In this document: piece by piece, positions 9,201 through 17,757 of the stretch
Position numbering within the stretch: the stretch's first letter is position 1
How the letters are laid out: every line of letters starts with the position of its first letter
DNA from: Bacteroidota bacterium
GTDB taxonomy: Bacteria; Bacteroidota; Bacteroidia; Chitinophagales; UBA10324
Direction of reading: 5' to 3'
Assembly (NCBI GenBank): GCA_014190535.1
Contig: BJGO01000006.1
Location: forward strand, 1 to 33,061
DNA: 33,061 bases
Notes under the pieces: model-generated
What the model saw: the letters and a program-made list of their open reading frames with translations, nothing else
Told to the model about the DNA's origin: nothing
The model's database searches: none
Program-made: the position numbers and the translations under genes

Positions 9201-9653
9201 ATGCGGGTTCTTATTCAACGAGTCATTGAAGCCTCGGTAGTATCTGATGGCATACTTACCGGAGCTATTCGTACCGGACTTGTGATATTGTTGGGTATAG
9301 AACAAGCCGACGAAACAACTGATGTCGATTGGCTGGTAAATAAAATTACAGGCCTCAGGATATTTTCTGATGCAGAGGGTAAAATGAATCTATCTATTTG
9401 TGATGTTGAAGGGGATATACTTTTAGTCAGTCAGTTTACATTACACGCTTCGTATCAAAAAGGAAACAGGCCTTCTTTTATTCGTTCAGCCAGACCGGAA
9501 AAAGCGTTGCCACTTTACAACTACTTCAGGGAGGGCTTGACTAATATTATGGCGAAACAAATTCCTTCCGGTGTATTTGGTGCCGACATGAAGTTGCATT
9601 TAATTAATGATGGTCCCGTTACCATATGGATGGACAGTCGTAATCGGGAGTAG
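9201..9653 (+). CDS. dtd: D-aminoacyl-tRNA deacylase
   Basis: MRVLIQRV..ASV, SQFTL, GVFGADM, and LINDGPVTIWMDS (NxGP motif) are diagnostic of Dtd. Confidence 0.95.
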   Translation: MRVLIQRVIEASVVSDGILTGAIRTGLVILLGIEQADETTDVDWLVNKITGLRIFSDAEGKMNLSICDVEGDILLVSQFTLHASYQKGNRPSFIRSARPEKALPLYNYFREGLTNIMAKQIPSGVFGADMKLHLINDGPVTIWMDSRNRE

Positions 9654-9746
9654 TGTATACAATAATGCAAGAAGCACTTCGTGTTAGGGCATATCATAAT
9701 GATACCGAGTTGTTCGTTATACGATGTAACCGTAACATTGAATCCT

Positions 9747-11165
9747 ATGAGAATTCTTGTTTCCATCTGTTTAAGCCTGCTCTGTATTCTCGGAACTATA
9801 ATTCCAGCATCAGCCCAGACTAACGGGATTAAGCAGGAAAAAACCACAAGGATTTTATTCATTTTTGATGCATCAGGTAGTATGCTTGAGAGCTGGAGTG
9901 GAGATAAGGGCGTTCTGGAATCCGGGCCTAACCGAATGGCTATTGCCAAACAAGTATTGATTGAAATTATTGATACCTTAAAGCGAAAATCGAATGTAGA
10001 ACTTGCATTAAGGGTTTATGGATTTCAAAGTCCCGTCGTTAAAAATGATTGCAAGGATTCAAAACTTTGCGTGCCATTTGGTAAGGATAACGCCTATTAC
10101 ATAAAAGACTTTATTAAAAAGCTAAATCCAAATGGCGTTACACCATTAGGTTATTCCCTGGAGCAGTCGGCAACCGATTTTCCGGAGGATACTACAGCGC
10201 GTAATGTGATAATTATTATAACCGACGGTGAGGAAGCTTGCGGTATAGATCCGTGTTTGATTTCTGCATCTCTGCAGAAAAACAGGATTACTTTAAAACC
10301 ATTCATCATTGGGATGAATATTGATGAACGGTTGAGTTCCAAATTTGAGTGCATTGGTAATTATGTGAACCCAAAAGAACCGGGGGAGTTTAAAGAAAAC
10401 CTCTCAACGATTGTTAAATCGGTTTTGACGTCATCAACGATACAGGTTGCTTTACTTGATAATTTGAACAAGCCGACCGAAACCGATGTAAATATGAGTT
10501 TTTATGATGTCGTAACCGGCGATTTACGTTATAATATTTATCATACGCTCACCTATCGCGGCAGTCCGGATACGATTAATATTGAAGCAGTTGCATCGTA
10601 TAACCTCACCGTTCATACGATTCCACCGGTAGAAAAGATGAATATTAAACCGGTAATTGATGCCAACTCGTGGATTGAAGTTCCGGCTTCTCAGGGTTTT
10701 ATTCAAATAAAACTAAGCAGTAGCACGATTAATAACAATATCAATAACAAACTGAAATGTCTCATTCGGGAGCACGATCGATACGGAACCATATATGTGC
10801 AACAAATTAACAGCTCTGAAAAATATTTATCCGGTCTATATGATCTGGAATTTATGACGCTGCCCAGAGTGCAACTCAAAAAGGTGCGGGTTGATCAGAG
10901 TAAAACAACACTCATTGAAATTCCTGCTCCCGGAATTATAACGCTTACTAAACAACAGAGTGGTATCGGATCCGTTTTCTATTATGAGGATAACGCGTGG
11001 AAAAAAATTTACGAGTTATCGCGAAACACCGGGTCAGAGACTTTAGCTTTGCAACCAGGTACATATAGGATTTTGTACCGTTACAAGTCTGCTAAAAAAA
11101 CTACAGAAACCATTGAGCGCAACATCACCATCACATCCGGAATCAGCGTCAGCGAAAAACTTTGA
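9747..11165 (+). CDS. Secreted von Willebrand factor A (vWA) domain protein
   Basis: Signal peptide MRILVSICLSLLCILGTIIPASAQ; MIDAS motif DASGS, conserved T (GVTPLGYSL) and D (IIIITDGEEACG); C-terminal beta-rich region. Confidence 0.85.
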   Translation: MRILVSICLSLLCILGTIIPASAQTNGIKQEKTTRILFIFDASGSMLESWSGDKGVLESGPNRMAIAKQVLIEIIDTLKRKSNVELALRVYGFQSPVVKNDCKDSKLCVPFGKDNAYYIKDFIKKLNPNGVTPLGYSLEQSATDFPEDTTARNVIIIITDGEEACGIDPCLISASLQKNRITLKPFIIGMNIDERLSSKFECIGNYVNPKEPGEFKENLSTIVKSVLTSSTIQVALLDNLNKPTETDVNMSFYDVVTGDLRYNIYHTLTYRGSPDTINIEAVASYNLTVHTIPPVEKMNIKPVIDANSWIEVPASQGFIQIKLSSSTINNNINNKLKCLIREHDRYGTIYVQQINSSEKYLSGLYDLEFMTLPRVQLKKVRVDQSKTTLIEIPAPGIITLTKQQSGIGSVFYYEDNAWKKIYELSRNTGSETLALQPGTYRILYRYKSAKKTTETIERNITITSGISVSEKL

Positions 11166-12129
11166 CCCACGATTATTTGAATATTCCGACAAGGACAAAA
11201 AAGAAACACGCGCAGGCTATGGCGCCGGTTTGTTTGAAGCCGCTAAAAAGAATGCCAACATCGTTGCCCTGGCCGCAGATTTGGCCGGATCACTTCGCAT
11301 CGATGAGTTCATAAAAACATTTCCTGACCGGTTCATACAAGTAGGCATTGCTGAAGCCAATATGATGGGTGTTGCCGCCGGTTTAACGATTGGGGGTAAA
11401 ATCCCCTATACAGGAACATTTGCTAACTTTTCAACAGGGCGGGTTTATGATCAGATCAGGCAATCAATAGCATACTCCGGTAAAAATGTAAAAATATGTG
11501 CATCTCATGCAGGGCTTACCTTAGGCGAGGATGGCGCTACACATCAGATACTGGAGGATATCGGTTTGATGAAGATGCTTCCCGGGATGACGGTTATCGT
11601 ACCTTGTGATTATAATCAAACTAAACTTGCAACAATGGCCATCGCAGAGTGGAAGGGGCCGGTTTACCTACGATTTGGTCGTCCTAAAGTGGCAAATTTT
11701 ACCTCCGAAACGGCACCATTCGAAATAGGCAAGGCGCAAATACTGGTAGAGGGGAATGATGTGTCGATTATTGCCTGTGGTCATCTGGTATGGAAATCGA
11801 TAGAGGCGGCCCGTTTACTTGCTGAGCAGGGCATCAGTGCAGAAGTAATTAATCTGCATACGATTAAACCTTTTGATGAGGCGGCAGTCATACGTAGTGT
11901 CCGCAAAACGAAATGTGTGGTTACCGCAGAAGAACATCAACGTGCCGGTGGATTGGGCGAGTCCGTGGCCTCTGTAATGGCGGCCCACTGTCCTGGTCCG
12001 ATAGAAATGGTAGCAGTTAATGATTCGTTCGGCGAAAGCGGCAAACCGGAGGAACTTCTTTCAAAATATGGGATCGATACCCCCAATGTTTTGGAAGCGG
12101 CAATCAGGGTTATTGCCCGAAAACATTAA
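11113..12129 (+). CDS. Transketolase C-terminal subunit (PP and C-terminal domains)
   Basis: ETRAGYGAGLFEA...VGIAEANMMGVAAGLTIGGKIPYTGTFANFSTGRVYDQIRQSIAYSGKNVKICASHAGLTLGEDGATHQILEDIGLM...PVYLRFGRP. Start uncertain: TTG at 11113 overlapping the vWA gene; no nearby ATG. Confidence 0.9.
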   Translation: MSATSPSHPESASAKNFDPRLFEYSDKDKKETRAGYGAGLFEAAKKNANIVALAADLAGSLRIDEFIKTFPDRFIQVGIAEANMMGVAAGLTIGGKIPYTGTFANFSTGRVYDQIRQSIAYSGKNVKICASHAGLTLGEDGATHQILEDIGLMKMLPGMTVIVPCDYNQTKLATMAIAEWKGPVYLRFGRPKVANFTSETAPFEIGKAQILVEGNDVSIIACGHLVWKSIEAARLLAEQGISAEVINLHTIKPFDEAAVIRSVRKTKCVVTAEEHQRAGGLGESVASVMAAHCPGPIEMVAVNDSFGESGKPEELLSKYGIDTPNVLEAAIRVIARKH

Positions 12130-12156
12130 ACACGTGCTTGCGGCATCAAAAATGCT

Positions 12157-12702
12157 ATGATGCTAACGGATGAAGAATTACTTACTCGATTTGCAAATCC
12201 CCGGGAACGTGAGTTTGCATTCACTCAACTTGTTAAGAAGTATCAACAAAAATTATATTGGCATATCCGCCGGATAGTGATTTCACACGAAGATGCTGAT
12301 GATGTGATACAGAATACCTTCATTAAAATTTGGAAAAATCTGCACAACTTCAAAGGTGAATCACAGTTATATACCTGGTTTTATCGTATTGCAACTAATG
12401 AAAGCATCACATTTATTAATAACCGCAAAAAAAGAGTTGTAGTATCTATGGATGATACTGATGAACACCTCATAAATACGCTCAAAGCGGATAAAAACTT
12501 CAATGCCTCAGCGGCGGAATGGAAATTACAGCAAGCCATTTTAATGCTTCCAGAAAAGCAACGCATAGTATTTAACTTGCGTTACTTTGATGAAATGCCA
12601 TATGAAGAAATGAGTAAAATTCTTGATACAACAGAGGGGGCATTGAAAGCAAGTTATCATCACGCGGTAAAAAAAGTTGAAGATTATCTGATAAATCATT
12701 AA
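12157..12702 (+). CDS. RNA polymerase sigma factor, sigma-70/ECF family
   Basis: Region 2 DADDVIQNTFIKIWKNLHNFKGESQLYTWFYRIATNESITFINNRKKR and region 4 LPEKQRIVFNLRYFDEMPYEEMSKILDTTEGALKASYHHAVKKVE. Confidence 0.95.
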   Translation: MMLTDEELLTRFANPREREFAFTQLVKKYQQKLYWHIRRIVISHEDADDVIQNTFIKIWKNLHNFKGESQLYTWFYRIATNESITFINNRKKRVVVSMDDTDEHLINTLKADKNFNASAAEWKLQQAILMLPEKQRIVFNLRYFDEMPYEEMSKILDTTEGALKASYHHAVKKVEDYLINH

Positions 12703-12741
12703 ACCATTACTGAATAAACCAGTCATACATTCAATCAATTT

Positions 12742-13293
12742 ATGAAACAAGAGAAGAATAATAATACTGAGGACACAAAGTTGCCGGACATGTTGCGGGC
12801 GCTTAAAGACAAAGAAACATTCTCAGTCGATTCATCCTATTTTCATGAGCAGGAGGAAAGGATTAGAACTGAGATATGGCTGATGAATCAGCAAGATCGA
12901 ACGAACTTACCATTTCAGGTACCTGCCGGTTATTTTGATGGTCTTCCCAATAAGATTTTAAATAACATAAGGTCTGAGCATTCGATTAACGGTACTATTA
13001 CGAAATTATTGATGCCTGTTTATGCGGCGGCGGCCATACTTGCATTGTTATTGGCTTCGTTCCCTTTTTTCAGTGAACCCAATCTTCCCGTTACGATATT
13101 AACCTACGAAACGATCTCCGATGATGAACTTGATGACTATGTACATCACATTATCCCTGAACTTTCAACCGAAAGTATTTCGCAATACACTAATGTGTCT
13201 GATAATCATTTGAGCTCATCATTACAACTGGAACTTGACGAAGAAACTCTGCTTCAAATGGATATTGATGCCGACGAGATTTCATCACTTTAA
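12742..13293 (+). CDS. Single-pass membrane protein, putative anti-sigma factor-like
   Basis: 183 aa with one TM (LLMPVYAAAAILALLLASFPFF), acidic C-terminus, encoded directly after the ECF sigma gene; duplicated F-x-V-x-x-x-Y-F motif. Confidence 0.65.
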   Translation: MKQEKNNNTEDTKLPDMLRALKDKETFSVDSSYFHEQEERIRTEIWLMNQQDRTNLPFQVPAGYFDGLPNKILNNIRSEHSINGTITKLLMPVYAAAAILALLLASFPFFSEPNLPVTILTYETISDDELDDYVHHIIPELSTESISQYTNVSDNHLSSSLQLELDEETLLQMDIDADEISSL

Positions 13294-13312
13294 CAATTAA
13301 ACAACTACTACA

Positions 13313-13777
13313 ATGAGATACACCATCATTTTAATCGCACTACTTCAGCCATTATTTGCTTTGTCGCAGGAATCAGCAGAAAGCCGAAAAGATAAGATTG
13401 AATCATTGCGCATCGCTTATATCACCAAAGAACTTAGCTTGTCTACCAATGAAGCACAGCAGTTTTGGCCGGTATATAACCAGTTTCAAGAAGAGCTAAA
13501 GGTTATTCGTAAAAACCGAAAGTTAGATATCATGGAGGCAAAGATTAATTTCGATTCGATGACCGATGTTGAGATTGCAAAAATGATTGACGGGGATTTC
13601 CAGTTTCAGCAACTCGAACTTGATCTTAGAAAGAAATATGTAGAGGTGTACAAAAAGGTACTTCCGGTGCGTAAAGTGGCTAAGCTATTGCGTGCGGAGC
13701 ATACTTTTAAAATTGAACTGCTCAGGGAATTCAGAAACAGGCAGGGCGAGGGTCCACCACAACCTCATGGCAAGTAA
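13313..13777 (+). CDS. Secreted Spy/CpxP-like (LTXXQ-type) periplasmic protein, putative sensor partner of the sigma factor
   Basis: Signal peptide then helical RIAYITKELSLSTNEAQQFWPVYNQFQEELKVIRKNRK, resembling L-T/S-x-x-E-A-x-x-F-W-P-x-Y repeats of Bacteroidota Spy-like proteins. Confidence 0.65.
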   Translation: MRYTIILIALLQPLFALSQESAESRKDKIESLRIAYITKELSLSTNEAQQFWPVYNQFQEELKVIRKNRKLDIMEAKINFDSMTDVEIAKMIDGDFQFQQLELDLRKKYVEVYKKVLPVRKVAKLLRAEHTFKIELLREFRNRQGEGPPQPHGK

Positions 13778-13825
13778 TTTGTAATAACAATAGTTTTAAT
13801 TCCTAACTTTAACTAAATAAAAAAA

Positions 13826-14659
13826 ATGAAAAACTCAAAAATTATAATCGCATTGATGATTAGTGCCTTATACTTTACATCTTGCAGAAGAGAGCAGGAT
13901 ACCGCAGACACTAGCATTGCAACGGATAATTATACCGCCACACAAGAATCAAACGGCATCATTGATGCAATCAACTCAGCGGCTTTCGATAATGGGGTAC
14001 TGAAGCTGGATGAGGCTAATGCCTCAACTTCAACCTTGCTTCCGGAATGCGCTACGGTTACCATTGACACGGTATCCAATCCGAAATCCATAACTATTGA
14101 ATTTGCTTCTGATGGTAATGGCTGTTTGTGTACGGACTGGGATAATAAATACCGCAAAGGAAAAATAACAGCCACCTGGACCGGAAAGTACCGTAATGAA
14201 GGAACTATTATTCAGGTAAAGACCGATAATTATTTTGTTGGGGGAAACCAGTTTGATTACCTCAAAACGGTAACCAACAATGGATTAAATCTCAATGGTA
14301 ATTTATCCTTTAGTGTTGATGTACAAAAGGCTAATATTTATTTCAGTGATAATACCTCATTCACCAGTACAGCTAGCCGTACCAGAGAGTGGATATCCGG
14401 AAGTAATACATTAACACCTTATGATGACGTTTACTCTATTACCGGATCAGCATCAGGTGTTTCAAGAGCCGGAGATAACTTTACTTATACCATAACCAGT
14501 CCACTCAATATTGCTATTGGTTGCCGCTGGATACGTAAAGGAGTCATTGTTGTAACTCCTGATAGTAAACCGGCCAGAACCATTGATTTTGGTGATGGCT
14601 CCTGTGATAATAAGGCTACGGTAGAAATTAATGGAACCGTTTACAATGTCAATCTTTAA
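13826..14659 (+). CDS. Hypothetical lipoprotein
   Basis: MKNSKIIIALMISALYFTSCRREQD lipobox; rest is beta-rich with no family I can name. Confidence 0.7.
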   Translation: MKNSKIIIALMISALYFTSCRREQDTADTSIATDNYTATQESNGIIDAINSAAFDNGVLKLDEANASTSTLLPECATVTIDTVSNPKSITIEFASDGNGCLCTDWDNKYRKGKITATWTGKYRNEGTIIQVKTDNYFVGGNQFDYLKTVTNNGLNLNGNLSFSVDVQKANIYFSDNTSFTSTASRTREWISGSNTLTPYDDVYSITGSASGVSRAGDNFTYTITSPLNIAIGCRWIRKGVIVVTPDSKPARTIDFGDGSCDNKATVEINGTVYNVNL

Positions 14660-14777
14660 GTAAGCGCAGGTTCTAATGATCAATCAGTAGTTGAGGCCAA
14701 TCACTGACAGGTAATGATTTAAGGACAATTTTTTTTTTGTTGTTTACTTTCTTTCAAGCAGGTTTTACAACACCACA

Positions 14778-14785
14778 TAGATTTG
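14778..14785 (+). promoter_or_regulatory. Candidate Bacteroidota -7 promoter box upstream of flippase
   Basis: TAGATTTG (TAnnTTTG) ending 19 nt before the TTG start at 14804. Confidence 0.4.
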
Positions 14786-14803
14786 TGTTACTAAAAGTAA
14801 GCA

Positions 14804-16273
14804 TTGAGTTCAGTTATTAAACGTCTTGCCGGACAAACGGCTGTTTACGGATTAAGCAACATACTGGGGCGATTACTCAACTATTTACTTGTGCCCCTGC
14901 ACACCTATATGTTTTCACAGGCACAGTATGGTACTGTAACGGAATTTTATGCCTATAGCAGTTTTCTGTTTGTATTGTATACATATGGTATGGAGACTGC
15001 TTTTTTTCGTTTCTCTAATACAGATAATAAAGATGAGGTCCGAAATGCCTCGATGTTGTCTTTACTCATCTCTACGTGCATACTATCCTTGATCCTTTTT
15101 GTGGCCTCATCACCAATTGCATCAGCACTGGGTTATGAGAATAAGGCCTATTATATCAAATGGTTTGCTTTGATAATGGCGGCTGACACGCTGTGTGTTA
15201 TTCCATTTGCTAATCTGCGACTAAAAAATAAACCTTTACGCTATGCGGTAATTAGACTGCTAAACATTGGCATTACCATTACACTAAACTTATATTTTTT
15301 AACATATTCGGTTGGCTCCTCACAAGTGTTTGGCGAAGTAGTAAATAATTCGATTGAGGGATATGTTTTTTTAGCGAATCTGGTTGCCAGCATCATTACT
15401 TTTTTATTCTTTCTTCCGGACTATTTTAACGTATCGTTTACGGTGAACCGAACGCTAATTAAATCCATGTGGCGCTACTCATGGCCATTAATTTTTATTG
15501 GTATGGCAGGAATGATCAATGAGACTCTGGATCGTATACTCCTGAAAAATCTTTTACCTTTTTCAGATGAAGAAAATCTCGCACAAACAGGTATTTATGG
15601 AGCCTGTTACAAGTTGTCGATTTTGATGACCTTATTTATTCAGGCCTATAGAATGGCGGCAGAACCATTTTTTTTTAATGAATCAAAAAATAAAGACGCT
15701 CCGGAAATATATGCCCGATCGATGAGTGTATTTATCGCAATATGTGCATTTATATACATAGGCATTATCATTAATCTCGATTTTATCAAACATTTTATAG
15801 ATGATAAATTTCATGAGGGATTAGTTATTGTTCCGGTTTTACTTGCGGCCAATATGTGCCTTGGTATTTATTACAACCTCTCTGTGTGGTATAAGTTGAC
15901 GAATAAAACGCTTGTAGGGGCCTGGATTGCCTTGTTTGGCGCACTGATAACCCTGGCACTGAACATCTGGTGGATACCTGCTTTTGGATATATTGGCAGT
16001 GCCTGGGCTACACTCGTTTGCTATGTATCGATGATGATTTGTTCTTTTTGGGCCGGGCAATATTTCTTTCCGGTACCATACCGCATCGGGCGGGCGATTG
16101 CGTACGTTATTGGCATGCTGGTGATTTGTTATGCGCATCAAAAAATAATGTCATTGGCGAGTCTGCCCATGTTGTTTTCAGTTATAGTCAATGTATTAAT
16201 CATTGGGGGGCTGGGTTATATTATCTACCAATTGGAGATTAAAAAACCACTCGCTTTTAATGCCAACAAGTAG
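14804..16273 (+). CDS. Polysaccharide/oligosaccharide flippase (Wzx/MVF-like)
   Basis: 489 aa, about 14 TM; N-terminus [37 protein letters not shown] typical of Bacteroidota flippases; TTG start. Confidence 0.88.
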   Translation: MSSVIKRLAGQTAVYGLSNILGRLLNYLLVPLHTYMFSQAQYGTVTEFYAYSSFLFVLYTYGMETAFFRFSNTDNKDEVRNASMLSLLISTCILSLILFVASSPIASALGYENKAYYIKWFALIMAADTLCVIPFANLRLKNKPLRYAVIRLLNIGITITLNLYFLTYSVGSSQVFGEVVNNSIEGYVFLANLVASIITFLFFLPDYFNVSFTVNRTLIKSMWRYSWPLIFIGMAGMINETLDRILLKNLLPFSDEENLAQTGIYGACYKLSILMTLFIQAYRMAAEPFFFNESKNKDAPEIYARSMSVFIAICAFIYIGIIINLDFIKHFIDDKFHEGLVIVPVLLAANMCLGIYYNLSVWYKLTNKTLVGAWIALFGALITLALNIWWIPAFGYIGSAWATLVCYVSMMICSFWAGQYFFPVPYRIGRAIAYVIGMLVICYAHQKIMSLASLPMLFSVIVNVLIIGGLGYIIYQLEIKKPLAFNANK

Positions 16274-16298
16274 ACTGAATACAGTTAAATTTGTTTAT

Positions 16299-16733
16299 AT
16301 GAAAATTAAGATAATAAACAAGTCCAATAATCCCAATCCTGTGTATGAAACAGATGGAGCGGCAGGCATGGATATTCGCGCAGATCTTAGTGAGCCCTTA
16401 ACATTGACCCCTCTGCAGCGCGCATTGTTACCTACGGGATTATTTATTGAAATACCCGTAGGTTATGAAGTTCAGGTTAGACCGCGTTCCGGATTAGCCG
16501 TCAAAAAAGGGTTGACTGTACTGAATGCGCCGGGTACCATCGACTCAGATTACCGTGGTGAGGTTAAGGTTATTCTCATCAACTTGTCTTCGGAGCATCA
16601 AACCATAGAACCCGGTGAACGTATTGCTCAACTTGTGGTTGCACGACACGAGAAAGCGGAGTGGCTGGAGGCTGAGTTATTATCTGAAACGGATCGTGGT
16701 GCCGGAGGCTTTGGCCATACCGGGCATCGTTAA
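16299..16733 (+). CDS. dut: dUTP diphosphatase
   Basis: Trimeric dUTPase motifs: [64 protein letters not shown]. Start moved to ATG 16299. Confidence 0.96.
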   Translation: MKIKIINKSNNPNPVYETDGAAGMDIRADLSEPLTLTPLQRALLPTGLFIEIPVGYEVQVRPRSGLAVKKGLTVLNAPGTIDSDYRGEVKVILINLSSEHQTIEPGERIAQLVVARHEKAEWLEAELLSETDRGAGGFGHTGHR

Positions 16734-16755
16734 TTATTTACTTAGATCAACTGTA

Positions 16756-17757
16756 ATGAAAATTATTGTACCAATGGCCGGAATGGGAAAACGCATGCGG
16801 CCTCATACCCTTACCACCCCAAAACCATTAATTCCGGTTGCAGGAAAACCTATAGTACAAAGGCTTGTTGAAGGACTAGCTACCATGTGTAATGAAAAGA
16901 TTACCGAAGTAGCTTATATCGTTGGACGATTTGGTGAGGAGGCCGAGCAAAATCTGAAACAAATTGCTGAAAATCTTGGAGCAAAAGGTAGTATTTATTA
17001 CCAGGACGAACCGCTCGGTACCGCTCATGCGATTATGTGTGCGCAAGAGAGTATCAGTGGTCCGGTTATTGTGGCATTTGCGGACACCTTATTCTATGCC
17101 GATTTTCAAATTGATTCGAGTAAAGATGGTGTGATATGGGTTCATCAGATTCCTGATCCATCGGCTTTTGGTGTAGTACTGACCAATCAAGAAGGCGACA
17201 TCGTTGATTTCATCGAAAAGCCTAAACAGTTTATTTCTGATCTAGCCATTATCGGAATTTATTTTTTTAATGACGGAGATTATTTGAAATCAGAGTTAAA
17301 ATATCTTCTCGACAACGATATCAGAGAGGGAGGGGAGTACCAGATCACAACCGCACTCAAGAATATGAATCTAAAAGGAAAAAAGCTGTCTACCGGAAAG
17401 GTGCGCGAGTGGCTCGACTGCGGAAATAAAGATGCTACTGTTTATTCCAACCAACGCGTGCTAATCAATTCCAGTAACGATTCGTTGGTGCACCCCACAG
17501 CCTCAATTGAGAATGCCACCATCCTTCAACCATCGTTTATTGGTGAAAAGGCTATTATTCGGAATAGTGTCATCGGACCCTATGCGTCCATAGGTCAGGG
17601 TTCAGTGATTGATTCAAGCATTATAAAAAATACCATCGTACAGGCACATACCAAATTAAACCGGCTAATCGTTGAGGACTCCATGATAGGCAATTATTGC
17701 GAGATGCATGGCAAACCGGAAAATGTAAGTATTGGTGATTATACACGAACGATTTAA
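16756..17757 (+). CDS. Sugar nucleotidyltransferase with C-terminal left-handed beta-helix
   Basis: MKIIVPMAGMGKRMRPHTLTTPKPLIPVAGKPIVQR; DEPLGTAHAI; VREWLDCGNKD; hexapeptide-like C-terminus. Confidence 0.9.
   Translation: MKIIVPMAGMGKRMRPHTLTTPKPLIPVAGKPIVQRLVEGLATMCNEKITEVAYIVGRFGEEAEQNLKQIAENLGAKGSIYYQDEPLGTAHAIMCAQESISGPVIVAFADTLFYADFQIDSSKDGVIWVHQIPDPSAFGVVLTNQEGDIVDFIEKPKQFISDLAIIGIYFFNDGDYLKSELKYLLDNDIREGGEYQITTALKNMNLKGKKLSTGKVREWLDCGNKDATVYSNQRVLINSSNDSLVHPTASIENATILQPSFIGEKAIIRNSVIGPYASIGQGSVIDSSIIKNTIVQAHTKLNRLIVEDSMIGNYCEMHGKPENVSIGDYTRTI

Noticed and set aside
9665-9823. Short ORF MQEALRVRAYHNDTELFVIRCN... after dtd
   Set aside because: About 52 codons overlapping the vWA signal peptide in another frame; no recognisable family.
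14660-14803. Poly-T stretch (about 14729-14738) as terminator or small RNA
   Set aside because: T-run lacks a convincing GC-rich stem immediately upstream; not called.
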